Origin: Thermophagus xiamenensis
GTDB taxonomy: Bacteria; Bacteroidota; Bacteroidia; Bacteroidales; Marinilabiliaceae
Direction: 5' to 3'
NCBI RefSeq assembly: GCF_900112795.1
Contig: NZ_FONA01000022.1
Location: forward strand, 1-64,000
Length of the DNA: 64,000 nt
The notes beneath the pieces were generated by a model that did not search any database, was not told the origin of the DNA, and was given only the letters and a program-made list of their open reading frames with translations. The position numbers were made by a program, and so were the translations under genes. Positions 37,872 through 46,857 of the stretch are shown piece after piece (the first letter of the stretch is position 1; each line of letters opens with the position of its first letter).

Positions 37872-38378
37872 ATGAAATTTATGAAAAAAAATTTCCTTTA
37901 CTTTTTGCTGATTACCGCTTTATCCACTTTTACTTTTGTTGCCTGCGGCGGGGATGATGATCCCGATCCTGAACCAGATCCTGATCCGGTAGAAGACGTT
38001 GATAAAGAAAAGCCTACCATTTCACTTACCACACCCAAGGCAGGGGATGAGTTCGAAAATAACGGCACAGCTTCTATTCTTTTAAACGGCACTCTGAAAG
38101 ATAATAAAGAATTGGATAGTTGTTATGTTTCTGTATCCTATAATGATAAAAGCGCTTCCTCATTGAAGAGTACAGATGATCTGGTCGAATTTAATGATGA
38201 AAAATCATATTCTTTATCAGGGACAGAACATACATTTACAAATGAGGATCCTTTCGAAACTACTATTGAAAATGCTACTCCCGGTGAATACACTTTCACC
38301 ATTAAAGTATTTGATGCTGCAGGAAACAAAGAAGAAGATAGTTTTAACATTACAATAAAGGAACCAACTACTGAGTAA
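37872..38378 (+). CDS. DUF4625 family lipoprotein
   Basis: 168 residues. A signal peptide ends in FVACGG, with lipidated Cys25, followed by an acidic Asp/Pro linker (PDPEPDPDPVEDVD) that would hold the domain off the membrane. The remainder is an Ig/FN3-like beta domain (PTISLTTPKAGDEF, EYTFTIKVFDAAGN) of the DUF4625 type. It is probably surface-exposed, given the acidic residues right after the lipidated Cys, a pattern like the Bacteroidota lipoprotein export signal. Function unknown. Its own promoter and terminator make it monocistronic. Confidence 0.85.
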   Translation: MKFMKKNFLYFLLITALSTFTFVACGGDDDPDPEPDPDPVEDVDKEKPTISLTTPKAGDEFENNGTASILLNGTLKDNKELDSCYVSVSYNDKSASSLKSTDDLVEFNDEKSYSLSGTEHTFTNEDPFETTIENATPGEYTFTIKVFDAAGNKEEDSFNITIKEPTTE

Positions 38379-38463
38379 TTCTTAAACATGCTTAATAGTG
38401 TTTTTGTAAAAAACAAAGTCTGTTTTGTATCATGTTTTGAGATTATTTGATTTTTTATTTTAG

Positions 38464-38494
38464 CATCCGAAGCGCAAGCTTCGGATGTTTTTTT
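38464..38494 (+). terminator. Rho-independent terminator of the DUF4625 lipoprotein gene
   Basis: CATCCGAAGC and GCTTCGGATG form a perfect 10-bp stem with a GCAA loop, followed by seven T. It lies inside the over-long open frame of the next gene and so excludes the 38447 start. Confidence 0.9.
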
Positions 38495-38521
38495 ATGAAT
38501 CAAATTGAAAAAGTAATTGTA

Positions 38522-39694
38522 ATGGATTTTGACAAAGTTATTAATCGGGAAGGGACCAATGCACTAAAACTGGAGTTTCGTGAGCGGCTCTTTGGAACCA
38601 ATGATGTTTTGCCTTTATGGGTTGCCGATATGGATTTTGCGGTATCTGACGAAATTGTAAAGGCCATACGCAAGAGGATGGAACATCCCATTTTTGGTTA
38701 TACCACCCGAGATGAAGAGTTTTTTAATGCTATTGTAGAGTGGGTTAAGAAAAAGCATAATTGGGATATTAAGCATGAATGGGTAGAGGCATCACCCGGG
38801 GTAGTTCCTACATTAATACTAACGGTATTAGCTTTTACTGAACAAGGTGAAAAAATTGTTATTCAGCCTCCTGTCTATTCACCTTTTTTCGATGTTATTA
38901 AGGACCATAAAAGGGTGATAAAAGAAAATCCCTTGCTGAATACACCTGATGGTTATCGCATGGACTTTGACCATTTGGATCAAGTAACTTCCGATCCGGA
39001 TGTGAAAATGTTCATTTTTTGTAATCCTCACAATCCGGTAGGAAGAGCATGGACCCGGGAAGAGTTAAAAACTGCCGGAGAAATTTGTTTGAAAAATAAC
39101 GTCTTGATTGTTTCAGATGAAATTCATGCTGACTTAGTTTTACCCGGGTTTTCCCATATTCCTATGGCTTCTATAAGTGAAGAAGTTGCTAACAATACCA
39201 TTACCTGTATGTCTCCCAGTAAAACCTTTAATATTGCAGGGCTAAATACGGCTTATTTCATTACATCCAATCCCCGCTTACTGAGAATGATGCGTCGAAA
39301 GTTGCAAGCCTATCATTTGTTCATTGGTAATATGTTTGGGGCTGAGGCGTTAAAAGTGGCTTACAAATATGGTGAACCTTGGTTAGAGGAACTTTTAAAA
39401 TACCTTCAGGAAAATATAAATTATGTTTTGGCGTTTGTAAAAAATAACATGTCCGAAGTTAAGGTGCATCGGCCCGAGGCTACTTTTTTGATGTGGTTAG
39501 ATTTTGCCGAATGGGGATTTTCTCCTGCCCAATTGAAAAAATTTATTATTGAAAAGGCTCGATTGGGTTTAAATGATGGTCCTACCTTTGGTACACAGGG
39601 GCAAGGGTTCCAGCGTTTAAATATTGCATCACCTCGTCCAGTCATTGAAGAAGCCATGCATCGATTATTAAAAGCCCGAAACTTAATCCGGTAG
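38522..39694 (+). CDS. PatB/MalY family PLP-dependent aminotransferase / C-S lyase
   Basis: 390 residues from the ATG at 38522. ATGs at 38447 and 38495 also open the frame, but the first precedes the upstream terminator and the second falls at the end of its T-run, and neither extension matches the family start (FDKVINREGTNALK). This is a fold-type I PLP enzyme. PLWVADMDF and FCNPHNPVGRAW are classical PatB blocks, and the PLP lysine lies in SPSKTFNIAGL. Members cleave cystathionine and other C-S bonds. The glycerate kinase gene starts 2 bases after the stop. Confidence 0.92.
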   Translation: MDFDKVINREGTNALKLEFRERLFGTNDVLPLWVADMDFAVSDEIVKAIRKRMEHPIFGYTTRDEEFFNAIVEWVKKKHNWDIKHEWVEASPGVVPTLILTVLAFTEQGEKIVIQPPVYSPFFDVIKDHKRVIKENPLLNTPDGYRMDFDHLDQVTSDPDVKMFIFCNPHNPVGRAWTREELKTAGEICLKNNVLIVSDEIHADLVLPGFSHIPMASISEEVANNTITCMSPSKTFNIAGLNTAYFITSNPRLLRMMRRKLQAYHLFIGNMFGAEALKVAYKYGEPWLEELLKYLQENINYVLAFVKNNMSEVKVHRPEATFLMWLDFAEWGFSPAQLKKFIIEKARLGLNDGPTFGTQGQGFQRLNIASPRPVIEEAMHRLLKARNLIR

Positions 39695-39696
39695 CC

Positions 39697-40806
39697 GTGA
39701 AAGTTTTAATTGCTCCTGATTCATTTAAAGGAAGTATATCTGCTTTTGACGCGGCAGAAGCCATAAGGGACGGCCTCAGGGAAGTTGTTCCAAACATAGG
39801 GTGCAGGTTATTTCCTTTGGCAGATGGTGGAGAAGGTACTTTACAGGTTATTTCTCGGTTTTGGAAAGGTCAACTAATAATAGATGAGGTTCCTAATGCA
39901 TTAGGACAGGATGTTTGGGCCAAAAGAGGAAGTTTTAATGATGGTTCTACTGCTGTTATTGAGTTAGCTGAAGCTTCCGGAATAGCTGGTTTAGAGCAAA
40001 AGAACCCTCGAAAAGCTTCTACCTATGGGACTGGCATACAAATAAGAAAAGCTATAGAAGAGGGCGCAAAAGAGATTATTCTCACCTTAGGAGGAAGTGC
40101 TACAGTAGATGCCGGAACCGGGTTAATGGAAGCATTGGGATGCCTGTTTTTTGATTTTTATGGAAATGTTTGTTCCATAAGACATAATCATTTATATGGT
40201 TATTCACGTGTTGAATTGAAGTTTGCTCGGCAATTTTTGGAACAAGTAAAGTGGACTGTATTGGCAGATGTCGTTAATCCTTTAATAGGTACGGCAGGGG
40301 CTTTTCGAATTTTTGGACCTCAAAAAGGGCTTAGAGTAGAGGAGGTTCCTCTGCTAGAAGAAAGGGTTCGGAGATGGGCCCTGATGCTTGATCCTGAAAG
40401 AGGACTTTCCACACTTCAGGTCAGCGGTGTCGGAGCGGCCGGAGGAGCTGCCCTTCCTTTGATTTTGATTGGTCATGCTAAAATATGTAATGGGTTTGAA
40501 TGGTTGTCAAGGCAGATGAATCTTGAAGCGCATATAAAAGATGCAGATTTAATCATTACAGGTGAGGGGCATATTGATGATCAGACTTTTATGGGGAAAG
40601 GTACTGGACAACTGGCTATGTTGGCCCGCAAATATGGAAAGAAAATTGTTGCTATTGCTGGTCGTGCCAATGTTTCAACACCCGTATTTGATGAAATATA
40701 TACACTCGACAGATTTAATAAATCAATCGAAGAGCTGATGACCAATAGCAAAGTTTACCTGAAGAAAATATCCCGGGATATTGCTTGCGGTTTAAACTTA
40801 TTTTAA
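39697..40806 (+). CDS. Glycerate kinase (GK-I, GarK/GlxK type)
   Basis: 369 residues, GTG start 2 bases after the PatB stop, so probably coupled to it. It phosphorylates D-glycerate to 2-phosphoglycerate. The family start VLIAPDSFKGS, the LADGGEGT block and GGSATVDAG are all present, as is GEGHIDDQTFMGKG near the C-terminus. Length is typical. It overlaps the convergent EamA gene by 9 bases. Confidence 0.93.
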   Translation: MKVLIAPDSFKGSISAFDAAEAIRDGLREVVPNIGCRLFPLADGGEGTLQVISRFWKGQLIIDEVPNALGQDVWAKRGSFNDGSTAVIELAEASGIAGLEQKNPRKASTYGTGIQIRKAIEEGAKEIILTLGGSATVDAGTGLMEALGCLFFDFYGNVCSIRHNHLYGYSRVELKFARQFLEQVKWTVLADVVNPLIGTAGAFRIFGPQKGLRVEEVPLLEERVRRWALMLDPERGLSTLQVSGVGAAGGAALPLILIGHAKICNGFEWLSRQMNLEAHIKDADLIITGEGHIDDQTFMGKGTGQLAMLARKYGKKIVAIAGRANVSTPVFDEIYTLDRFNKSIEELMTNSKVYLKKISRDIACGLNLF

Positions 40807-41679
40807 TGCCGTGAGTTTACGACTTATAATAGGGTATAGAAAAACAGCCAAAAGAATTATTATAGTTCCGAGGTAAAAGCCTCCCGACATCAATTCTGTT
40901 TCGCCAAATATGGCAAAGGCCAGTAAAATCCCGTAAATTGGTTCAAGATTTATGGTTAAAACTACGGTATAGGCCGACAAGGTTTCCATCACTTTCACAC
41001 TTGCTGCAAAGGCATAAGCTGTACACACAATGCCTAAGAGTGATAGGTAAAGCCAATCGCTTCCTGTTGGAAACTGCAAACTCAAGTTAAAGGTTCCGTT
41101 AATCCACAGAAATATGGTGATTCCTATAAAACCACTTCCCATTTCATAAAAACTGATAAGCATGGGGCGGTTCTTGGAAATCATCAATTTATTTAATACG
41201 GTAAATAATCCCGCCAGGAAAGCAGAGGTTAAAGCAAACACTATGCCTTTGATATGGCCGGGCTCAAATCGGAAAATGGTATAAAGTCCTAAAATGATAA
41301 TGAATCCGGTAATTACTTCCAATAAAATTAATCTACGTTTGGTAAAGATAGGTTCCAGAAAACTGGTAAATAGTGTTGTAGATGCTAAACACCCCAAAGC
41401 AACAGAGATAGTGCTCACTTTTACGGAATAAAAGAAAGTTATCCAGTGTAAGGCAACTATTAAACCTATGCCTCCAAGACGTAGGATGGCAGATCGCTCT
41501 ATTCTCATGCTTTTTTTTTGCATAATAAGTAGGCATCCTATCGCGATAAAAGCAATAAACATACGGTACCATACCAGAAGGATGGCATCTAATGTAATGA
41601 GTTTACCAAGGATTGCTGTAAATCCATAGATGAATACGATTAAATGTAATTTTATGAGGTTTTTCGTATCGGCTTGCAT
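40798..41679 (-). CDS. DMT superfamily (EamA) transporter
   Basis: 293 residues with about ten hydrophobic helices in two EamA halves, e.g. LIVFIYGFTAILGKLI in the first and AFLAGLFTVLNKLMI at the start of the second. The substrate cannot be told from sequence; relatives export amino acids or other small metabolites. It is monocistronic, convergent with glycerate kinase. Confidence 0.88.
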   Translation of the reverse strand: MQADTKNLIKLHLIVFIYGFTAILGKLITLDAILLVWYRMFIAFIAIGCLLIMQKKSMRIERSAILRLGGIGLIVALHWITFFYSVKVSTISVALGCLASTTLFTSFLEPIFTKRRLILLEVITGFIIILGLYTIFRFEPGHIKGIVFALTSAFLAGLFTVLNKLMISKNRPMLISFYEMGSGFIGITIFLWINGTFNLSLQFPTGSDWLYLSLLGIVCTAYAFAASVKVMETLSAYTVVLTINLEPIYGILLAFAIFGETELMSGGFYLGTIIILLAVFLYPIISRKLTALK

Positions 41680-41859
41680 AATGCTTATTTATCACAATTT
41701 ATGTTGACGTTTTTTGAAAGGTCAAAACTCTCTATTTCCATAAAGAAGAACAATGATGTTTTTCTTGTTTTTGGTATAATTATTGAAGATTAAATATTTC
41801 AAACCTTGATGGTTTAAATGCTTAATATTCATTGTTTCCGGTTTTTAAAATCTACTGCT

Positions 41860-42483
41860 ATGAAAAATAAATCTATTCTTTTCATTTCCTTAATCTTAAT
41901 GGGAATGATGGTGGTTAATCCGGTTTTGGGGCAGTTGTTACAGGTTCAAAGTGAAGTGGATAAGGAGCCTGCCTTTAAAGGAAAACCAGCGAAAATTCAT
42001 CGATTTTTTGATGAATATATGAAATATCCCAAAGAGGCACGAATTAATCTTATTGAAGGAGTGGTGGAGGTTTCGGCACTGATTACAGACGGAGGAAAAC
42101 TTCTCGAACCTCAAATTTATAAAAGCGTTGATCCATGGTTAGATGCAGAAGCCTTGCGGTTGGTAAGCCTGATGCAGGAGTGGAAACCGGCTAAAAACAA
42201 TAAACAATTTGTTGATTGTAAAGTCATAATAAAAGTTCCGTTTTATCTTTCGGAAGATACCAAAATGTTAATGGAAACGTTGCATGAATATGGGCTGGAC
42301 AAAAAAATGCCCTTATTTATTATTGATGATAAAATTGTTAAAGAGTATATTGAAGTGCCTCATTATAATGTGAAATCGGTTAGGGTTTTGAAAGGCGAAA
42401 AAGCAATTCAACGATATGGTGATGCTGCAAAAAATGGGGTAGTAATCATTACCACTAAACGTGGGACACCACCTGTATGGTAA
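41860..42483 (+). CDS. TonB C-terminal-domain protein with a receptor-plug-like tail
   Basis: 207 residues from the ATG at 41860. The frame opens at 41818, but the signal peptide (ILFISLILMGMMVVNPVLG) begins after the second Met. Residues about 35-120 form a TonB_C-like domain (IEGVVEVSALITDGG, DAEALRLVSLMQEWKPAK). The last 40 residues read VKSVRVLKGEKAIQRYGD, then GVVIITTKRG, the motif found at the start of TonB receptor plugs. No membrane anchor other than the signal peptide is evident, so it is probably periplasmic. Its role in energising or gating receptors is inference. Confidence 0.75.
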   Translation: MKNKSILFISLILMGMMVVNPVLGQLLQVQSEVDKEPAFKGKPAKIHRFFDEYMKYPKEARINLIEGVVEVSALITDGGKLLEPQIYKSVDPWLDAEALRLVSLMQEWKPAKNNKQFVDCKVIIKVPFYLSEDTKMLMETLHEYGLDKKMPLFIIDDKIVKEYIEVPHYNVKSVRVLKGEKAIQRYGDAAKNGVVIITTKRGTPPVW

Positions 42484-42594
42484 ATCTTTTTTATTATAAA
42501 ACCGGAATGGTGTCTGTTGGCGTAACTGGAAATTTTTTTTAGTTTGGTAATACCAGCCAATTTCCAATTGGACAAAATCGTAAATTAAAGTGGA

Positions 42595-42614
42595 ATCACC
42601 TTGCTAAAGGTGAT
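42595..42614. terminator. Possible intrinsic terminator between convergent genes
   Basis: ATCACCTT and AAGGTGAT form an 8-bp stem with a 4-base loop between the TonB_C gene and ndk. The T-run is poor on both sides, so its activity is uncertain. Confidence 0.4.
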
Positions 42615-42669
42615 GCTGGCTTATTTTTTAAGTTTGTAGCTTTAGTGTAATTCAGTCTATCAGAATATA

Positions 42670-43095
42670 TTAAAGGAAAACTTCTAATTCATTAAAAAAG
42701 AAGCGTGCTTCCCTTTCTGCACTTGCATCGCTGTCGGAACCATGGATGGCATTGTGCCCTTTGTCTTTGGCAAACATTTTACGGATGGTTCCTTCTGCTG
42801 CTTCTTTGGGATCTGTAGCACCTATCAGTTTTCTGAAATCCTGTACAGCATTTTCCTTTTCAAGAATTGCTGCTACTACAGGCCCTGACGAAATAAATTC
42901 AACCAGTTCATTAAAAAAGGATTTTCCTTGATGTTCTGCATAAAATAAGCGGGCTTTTTTTTCAGATAAATGAAGCATTTTTAGGGCTATTATTTTAAAA
43001 CCCGCTTTTTCTATTACAGAAAGAATATCGCCAATATAATTATCCTTTACCGCGCAAGGTTTAATCATTGTAAAGGTTATGGTTCCTTTGGTCAT
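42670..43095 (-). CDS. ndk: Nucleoside diphosphate kinase
   Basis: 141 residues. It balances nucleoside triphosphate pools. The phosphorylated His is H118 in NAIHGSDS, and the family start TFTMIKPCAVKDNYIG is intact. Standard length. It is a single gene between convergent and divergent neighbours. Confidence 0.96.
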   Translation of the reverse strand: MTKGTITFTMIKPCAVKDNYIGDILSVIEKAGFKIIALKMLHLSEKKARLFYAEHQGKSFFNELVEFISSGPVVAAILEKENAVQDFRKLIGATDPKEAAEGTIRKMFAKDKGHNAIHGSDSDASAEREARFFFNELEVFL

Positions 43096-43357
43096 AATGC
43101 GAATTTTTTAATATTATATAAATTATGTCGTCTATTTTCGCTTTTAGATTATTAATTGAATTCGAGGTTGAAGAATGGTTGAAATTATAGTTTTCAGAAT
43201 AAATAAAACCTTCCAAATTATTATTTACACTTAAATTAGAATCATTTCATCAACTCATTCAACCATTTCCATAATATTTCAGTTATTAGTTTATTTTCCT
43301 AAGTTTTAAAATTAAGTAGATATAAAAATAATAATTTTTCTTTAAGGGCGGTTTTAC

Positions 43358-43365
43358 TACCTTTG
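43358..43365 (+). promoter_or_regulatory. -7 element TACCTTTG of the DHH phosphoesterase gene
   Basis: A TAnnTTTG match 20 bases before the ATG at 43385, giving a very short leader. The rest of the 289-base gap to ndk is AT-rich without another feature. Confidence 0.6.
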
Positions 43366-43384
43366 CCATTTATAATATTTTTTT

Positions 43385-44407
43385 ATGGAAGTAAGCAAAA
43401 ATCAATTACATAGCTTCAGAAATTTGTTAGATAATTCAAGATCAATAGTTTTAGTTCCTCATAAAAACACTGATGGGGATGCTATAGGAAGTGTTTTGGG
43501 CTGGAGAAAAGTCTTAACCAATAAAGGTTATAAGGTAACGGGGATAGTGCCGGATGATGTGCCGTCCAATTTGCTGTGGATGGAGGGTGCCGATACTATT
43601 ATTGTTTACGGAAAAAATAAATCGGAGGGAGACTCTGAACTCAATAGTGCTGACTTATTAATCTTTCTTGATTTTAATACAATTGAAAGATGTGGTGAGA
43701 TTGCTACCGTTGCCCGAAAATTGAGAATCCCCAAGGTAATGATTGATCATCATCCCTATCCTGACCCAGAGCTGGCAGAACTTCAGTTTTCCCAAACTTC
43801 TGTCTCTTCTACTTGTGAACTGTCTTGTCATATCATTGAAGCGCTTGGATGGAAAGAACTTCTTGATTTAAAGGCTGCAGAATGTTTTTATTCCGGAATA
43901 ATTACAGATACAGGATCATTGAGTTATAATTCCTCCGATCCCGAAACGTATCGAATAGTCGGGCAATTAGTAGAAAAAGGTATCGATAAAGAAAAAATAC
44001 ATAAAGAGTTGTTTCAAAGTAACTCGGTTAACCGAATGAAACTTTTGGGACATGTCTTATGTTACAATTTAAGAGTGATGCCCGATTCGGAGTCGGCCTA
44101 TATTTTTATTTCACATGAAGAGTTGGAACGATTTTCCTATCAACCGGGAGATACGGAAGGGTTTGTTAATTTTCCTCTTGCTATTAAGGGTATCAAGGTT
44201 TCTGTATTATTTACTGAAAGAGAGAAGGATAAGTTTGTGAAAATTTCATTTCGTTCTCGCAACAATATACCTGTTAATAAGTATTCTGAACGTTTTTTTT
44301 CTGGGGGTGGGCATTTAAATGCGGCAGGTGGAGAATGGCATGGAACGCTTGAAGAGGCATTGAAGCGTTTCAAAGAAACTTTTCCTGGATTTTTAGCGCA
44401 ACTCTAA
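43385..44407 (+). CDS. nrnA: DHH/DHHA1 phosphoesterase, NrnA-like (oligoribonuclease / pAp phosphatase)
   Basis: 340 residues. It degrades nano-RNAs to mononucleotides and dephosphorylates pAp in known members. The N-terminal DHH domain carries NTDGDAIGSVLGW and the motif DHHPYPD. The DHHA1 domain at the C-terminus carries the GGGHLNAAGG substrate loop. Full length. The next gene starts within 10-55 bases, so the two are probably cotranscribed. Confidence 0.92.
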   Translation: MEVSKNQLHSFRNLLDNSRSIVLVPHKNTDGDAIGSVLGWRKVLTNKGYKVTGIVPDDVPSNLLWMEGADTIIVYGKNKSEGDSELNSADLLIFLDFNTIERCGEIATVARKLRIPKVMIDHHPYPDPELAELQFSQTSVSSTCELSCHIIEALGWKELLDLKAAECFYSGIITDTGSLSYNSSDPETYRIVGQLVEKGIDKEKIHKELFQSNSVNRMKLLGHVLCYNLRVMPDSESAYIFISHEELERFSYQPGDTEGFVNFPLAIKGIKVSVLFTEREKDKFVKISFRSRNNIPVNKYSERFFSGGGHLNAAGGEWHGTLEEALKRFKETFPGFLAQL

Positions 44408-44460
44408 AACTGGTATTGATTTTGTTATTTCCCGTAATTAAAACATTGAGTAAAATAAAT

Positions 44461-45003
44461 ATGAGAGCTGTTCCTGCCTTAAGCAAAGTGATTTTATCCT
44501 TCTTTTTGGTGTCATTTTGCAGCTGTTCCGGGTCTCAAAACCGGGACGAGAGAGGGAATTCGGTAAATATCCCCCTCGAAACTTATATTAAGGTCAATCG
44601 AAAACTCGTTGAAAAAGAGCAGGAAAAAATTAAGCAGTATGTTGAGGATAATCAGCTTGATATGCATGCTACAGGCACTGGATTATGGTATCGAATTGAT
44701 GAACCGGGAACGGGCGATTTTATCCAGAAAGGGCAAATTGTAACTCTAGATTACAAAATAAAGTTATTAGATGGGACATTATGTTATGACTCAGAAGAGC
44801 TTGGACCCAAAGAATTTCTCGTAGGACGCGGAGGGGTCGAATCTGGGCTTGAAGAAGGTATTCTAATGTTAAAAAATGGAGGACGGGCTTTATTTATTAT
44901 GCCACCTCATTTGGCTCATGGCCTGATTGGTGATGATGAAAAAATACCATCCAGAGCCATTATTATTTATGAAGTTGAAGTGGTTGATGTGAAATTTCAT
45001 TAA
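44461..45003 (+). CDS. FKBP-type peptidyl-prolyl isomerase lipoprotein (GldI-like)
   Basis: 180 residues from the ATG at 44461; the 44416 start would put an odd hydrophobic leader before the signal peptide. The signal ends in SFCSC, with lipidated Cys20 or Cys22. The FKBP domain is at about 65-178 (GTGDFIQKGQIVTLDYKIKL, GVESGLEEGILMLKNGG, GRALFIMPPHLAHG). It is a periplasmic protein-folding factor. It resembles GldI, the gliding-motility-associated lipoprotein, but no other gld gene is in the window. Confidence 0.88.
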   Translation: MRAVPALSKVILSFFLVSFCSCSGSQNRDERGNSVNIPLETYIKVNRKLVEKEQEKIKQYVEDNQLDMHATGTGLWYRIDEPGTGDFIQKGQIVTLDYKIKLLDGTLCYDSEELGPKEFLVGRGGVESGLEEGILMLKNGGRALFIMPPHLAHGLIGDDEKIPSRAIIIYEVEVVDVKFH

Positions 45004-45109
45004 GTTTAGACAGATTTTCTATTTGTACACTAAAATAAATTTCTTTTTTTTGTACGCTAATAATGAAATAACAATGACCAAGAGGGTTTTTCACAACAAA
45101 ATCATGTAT

Positions 45110-45240
45110 AAAAGTATATAGGCAGAAGTGCCCAGGCAGAAGAAGTCAATAGTCATTAGTGAACAGTCATTAGTATAAATGGACTAGAGACTAATGACTA
45201 ACCACTAAAGACTACTTTTAAGAAACAATATATCAATGAA
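45110..45240. repeat. Dispersed modular repeat, copy G
   Basis: The order is GGCAGAAGTGCCCAGGCAGA, AGTCAATAGTCATTAGTG, then the heptamers GACTAAT, GACTAAC, CACTAAA and GACTACT, and a tail TTTTAAGAAACAATATATCA, ATGAAGTAAGTAAAATTTATAC that ends about 20 bases before the next gene. The tail and head match copies E and H. Confidence 0.8.
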
Positions 45241-45259
45241 GTAAGTAAAATTTATACGG

Positions 45260-45799
45260 ATGAAAAATATTATCTTGACTTTTCTTATTGCAGCTATTAT
45301 GATACTGTCCTCTGTGTTTCTCAATTCCTGCGATGAGGGATATACCATTAATACCAAGGAGCTGCTTCGAGAAGAACAAGTACTGATGAATATTTATTAT
45401 GACCTTGTGGCCGACACATTGAAAGATGTGAGCTTCCATGTGGTTGATACCGCAGAGGATAAAACATTCGTTTATTTTGAATTAGAACAGGGAACCGACG
45501 ATTCTGTACAAGTAGGGAAATTAGCCGGTTTCAGGTATGTTTTTTATGAAATTTTAGAAGATACTGTAGGTTCAGCATTTCTTTATCCTTATTCAAGTAA
45601 TTATCATTCTGATGAACCTTTTGTTTATACTGTAGGAAATACCAGTATTTATCAGGGTGGAACTTATCCGGGTATAGATTTGGCTTTGAGAAATATGGCT
45701 TTAGGGACAAGGGCAAGAGTTTTTATTGGTTCTGCACTGTGGACCAATGATTTTGTTCCAAGAGTAGTTGACCTGGAAGTAACTTATGTGGAAAAATAA
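45260..45799 (+). CDS. DUF4827-like lipoprotein (FKBP-like fold)
   Basis: 179 residues. The signal ends in VFLNSCDEG, with lipidated Cys24. The domain has the strand and loop pattern of FKBP-like Bacteroidota lipoproteins (VGKLAGFRYVFYEI, PGIDLALRNMALGTRARVFI), but the classical active-site aromatic residues are not obvious, so isomerase activity is doubtful. Downstream of an FKBP lipoprotein and upstream of a NigD-like protein. The family assignment is by pattern. Confidence 0.7.
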   Translation: MKNIILTFLIAAIMILSSVFLNSCDEGYTINTKELLREEQVLMNIYYDLVADTLKDVSFHVVDTAEDKTFVYFELEQGTDDSVQVGKLAGFRYVFYEILEDTVGSAFLYPYSSNYHSDEPFVYTVGNTSIYQGGTYPGIDLALRNMALGTRARVFIGSALWTNDFVPRVVDLEVTYVEK

Positions 45800-45927
45800 T
45801 TTTTTATTTCATTCTTAATTCGCGCAACCAATTTATTTCTTTTCCATCTTCTGTTTAAATGATTTTAAAATGAATTAGGCTTGCCCAAAAGCCTAACCAA
45901 GAGTTTTTAATTGTTTAATTAAATTTG

Positions 45928-46599
45928 ATGGAGAAGAAAACGATGAAAACGATTTTGAGAACGGTTGTTGTATTTACCTTAATGTTGGTTGTCGCTTCAT
46001 GTCTGGATGATGATTCATCGCCTCAGTATTTAGAATTGGGTACCACTGAATTAGGCCCTGATGATCAGCCATTGGTCATAACTGATTCAGAAAATACTTT
46101 ACAATTAGTAAACCCCCCTTCTAATTTTGATGATAGTGTCCGGGTTTTATTGCGTTATTCGGTTGAAGAGACCGGTGATGAAAATAATATTTACGACTAT
46201 TTGGTAAAGGCTCACAGTATTCAGGATGTAGTAACCAAAGATATTATTGAACTGAATGAAGAGAACCGCGACACAATTGGCTCTGATGATATTTATATAA
46301 ATGATATTTGGATATCGGGTGGATTTCTGAATGTTGATTTTGCTTTTTATGGTAATGACGAGGTGCATTACATTAATGTGGTTAAAGATCCTGAAGAGCA
46401 AAGCGAGGATGAATCGGTAGTTTATCTGCAGGTGCGTCATAATAATCGTGATGATGAAGAAATTTATCGATATCGTGGGTTGATGAGTTTTTATATTGAT
46501 ACTCTTCAAGTCGAAGGTTATGAAAAAGTAAAGATTGTGTTTGAAGAACAGGAGTTTTACAAACAATTTGAAAAAATTGAACTGGAATATAGTTATTAA
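45928..46599 (+). CDS. NigD-like lipoprotein
   Basis: 223 residues from the ATG at 45928; the frame also allows a TTG directly before it and a further ATG at 45943 (MKTILR), which also keeps the signal peptide. The signal ends in VVASC, with lipidated Cys25, followed at once by Asp residues (LDDDSSP), an export-type context. The remainder is an acidic beta-rich NigD-like domain (LVNPPSNFDDSVRVLLRYS, IWISGGFLNVDFAFYG). NigD proteins are immunity-like envelope lipoproteins of unknown activity. It has no nigC-like partner here. Confidence 0.85.
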   Translation: MEKKTMKTILRTVVVFTLMLVVASCLDDDSSPQYLELGTTELGPDDQPLVITDSENTLQLVNPPSNFDDSVRVLLRYSVEETGDENNIYDYLVKAHSIQDVVTKDIIELNEENRDTIGSDDIYINDIWISGGFLNVDFAFYGNDEVHYINVVKDPEEQSEDESVVYLQVRHNNRDDEEIYRYRGLMSFYIDTLQVEGYEKVKIVFEEQEFYKQFEKIELEYSY

Positions 46600-46665
46600 T
46601 TCTTGTATTTGAAAAAGTTAGTTGGGGGCACTAATCATTGAGTGAAGCGATTTGGAAAAATTTTT

Positions 46666-46705
46666 AATCAGGGTTATCCTACAGAGGACGGCCCTGATTT
46701 TTTAT
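46666..46705 (+). terminator. Rho-independent terminator of the NigD-like gene
   Basis: AATCAGGG and CCCTGATT pair over 8 bp around an 18-base loop, followed by six T. Confidence 0.75.
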
Positions 46706-46857
46706 TTTTAGATAAAATAATTTGTCGTCTTTTAGTTTTTAGATTCCCGATAAATTTTTTCTGTATACCGAATTTATTGCTGTTAACTATTGTAAAAAAA
46801 GCAAATTTCCGGTATAATTGCAATTATTAAAAACACACAACTAATAAAACATAATGT

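Noticed and set aside
38447-38521. N-terminal extension of the PatB-like protein
   Set aside because: It contains the preceding gene's terminator; the family start corresponds to the ATG at 38522.
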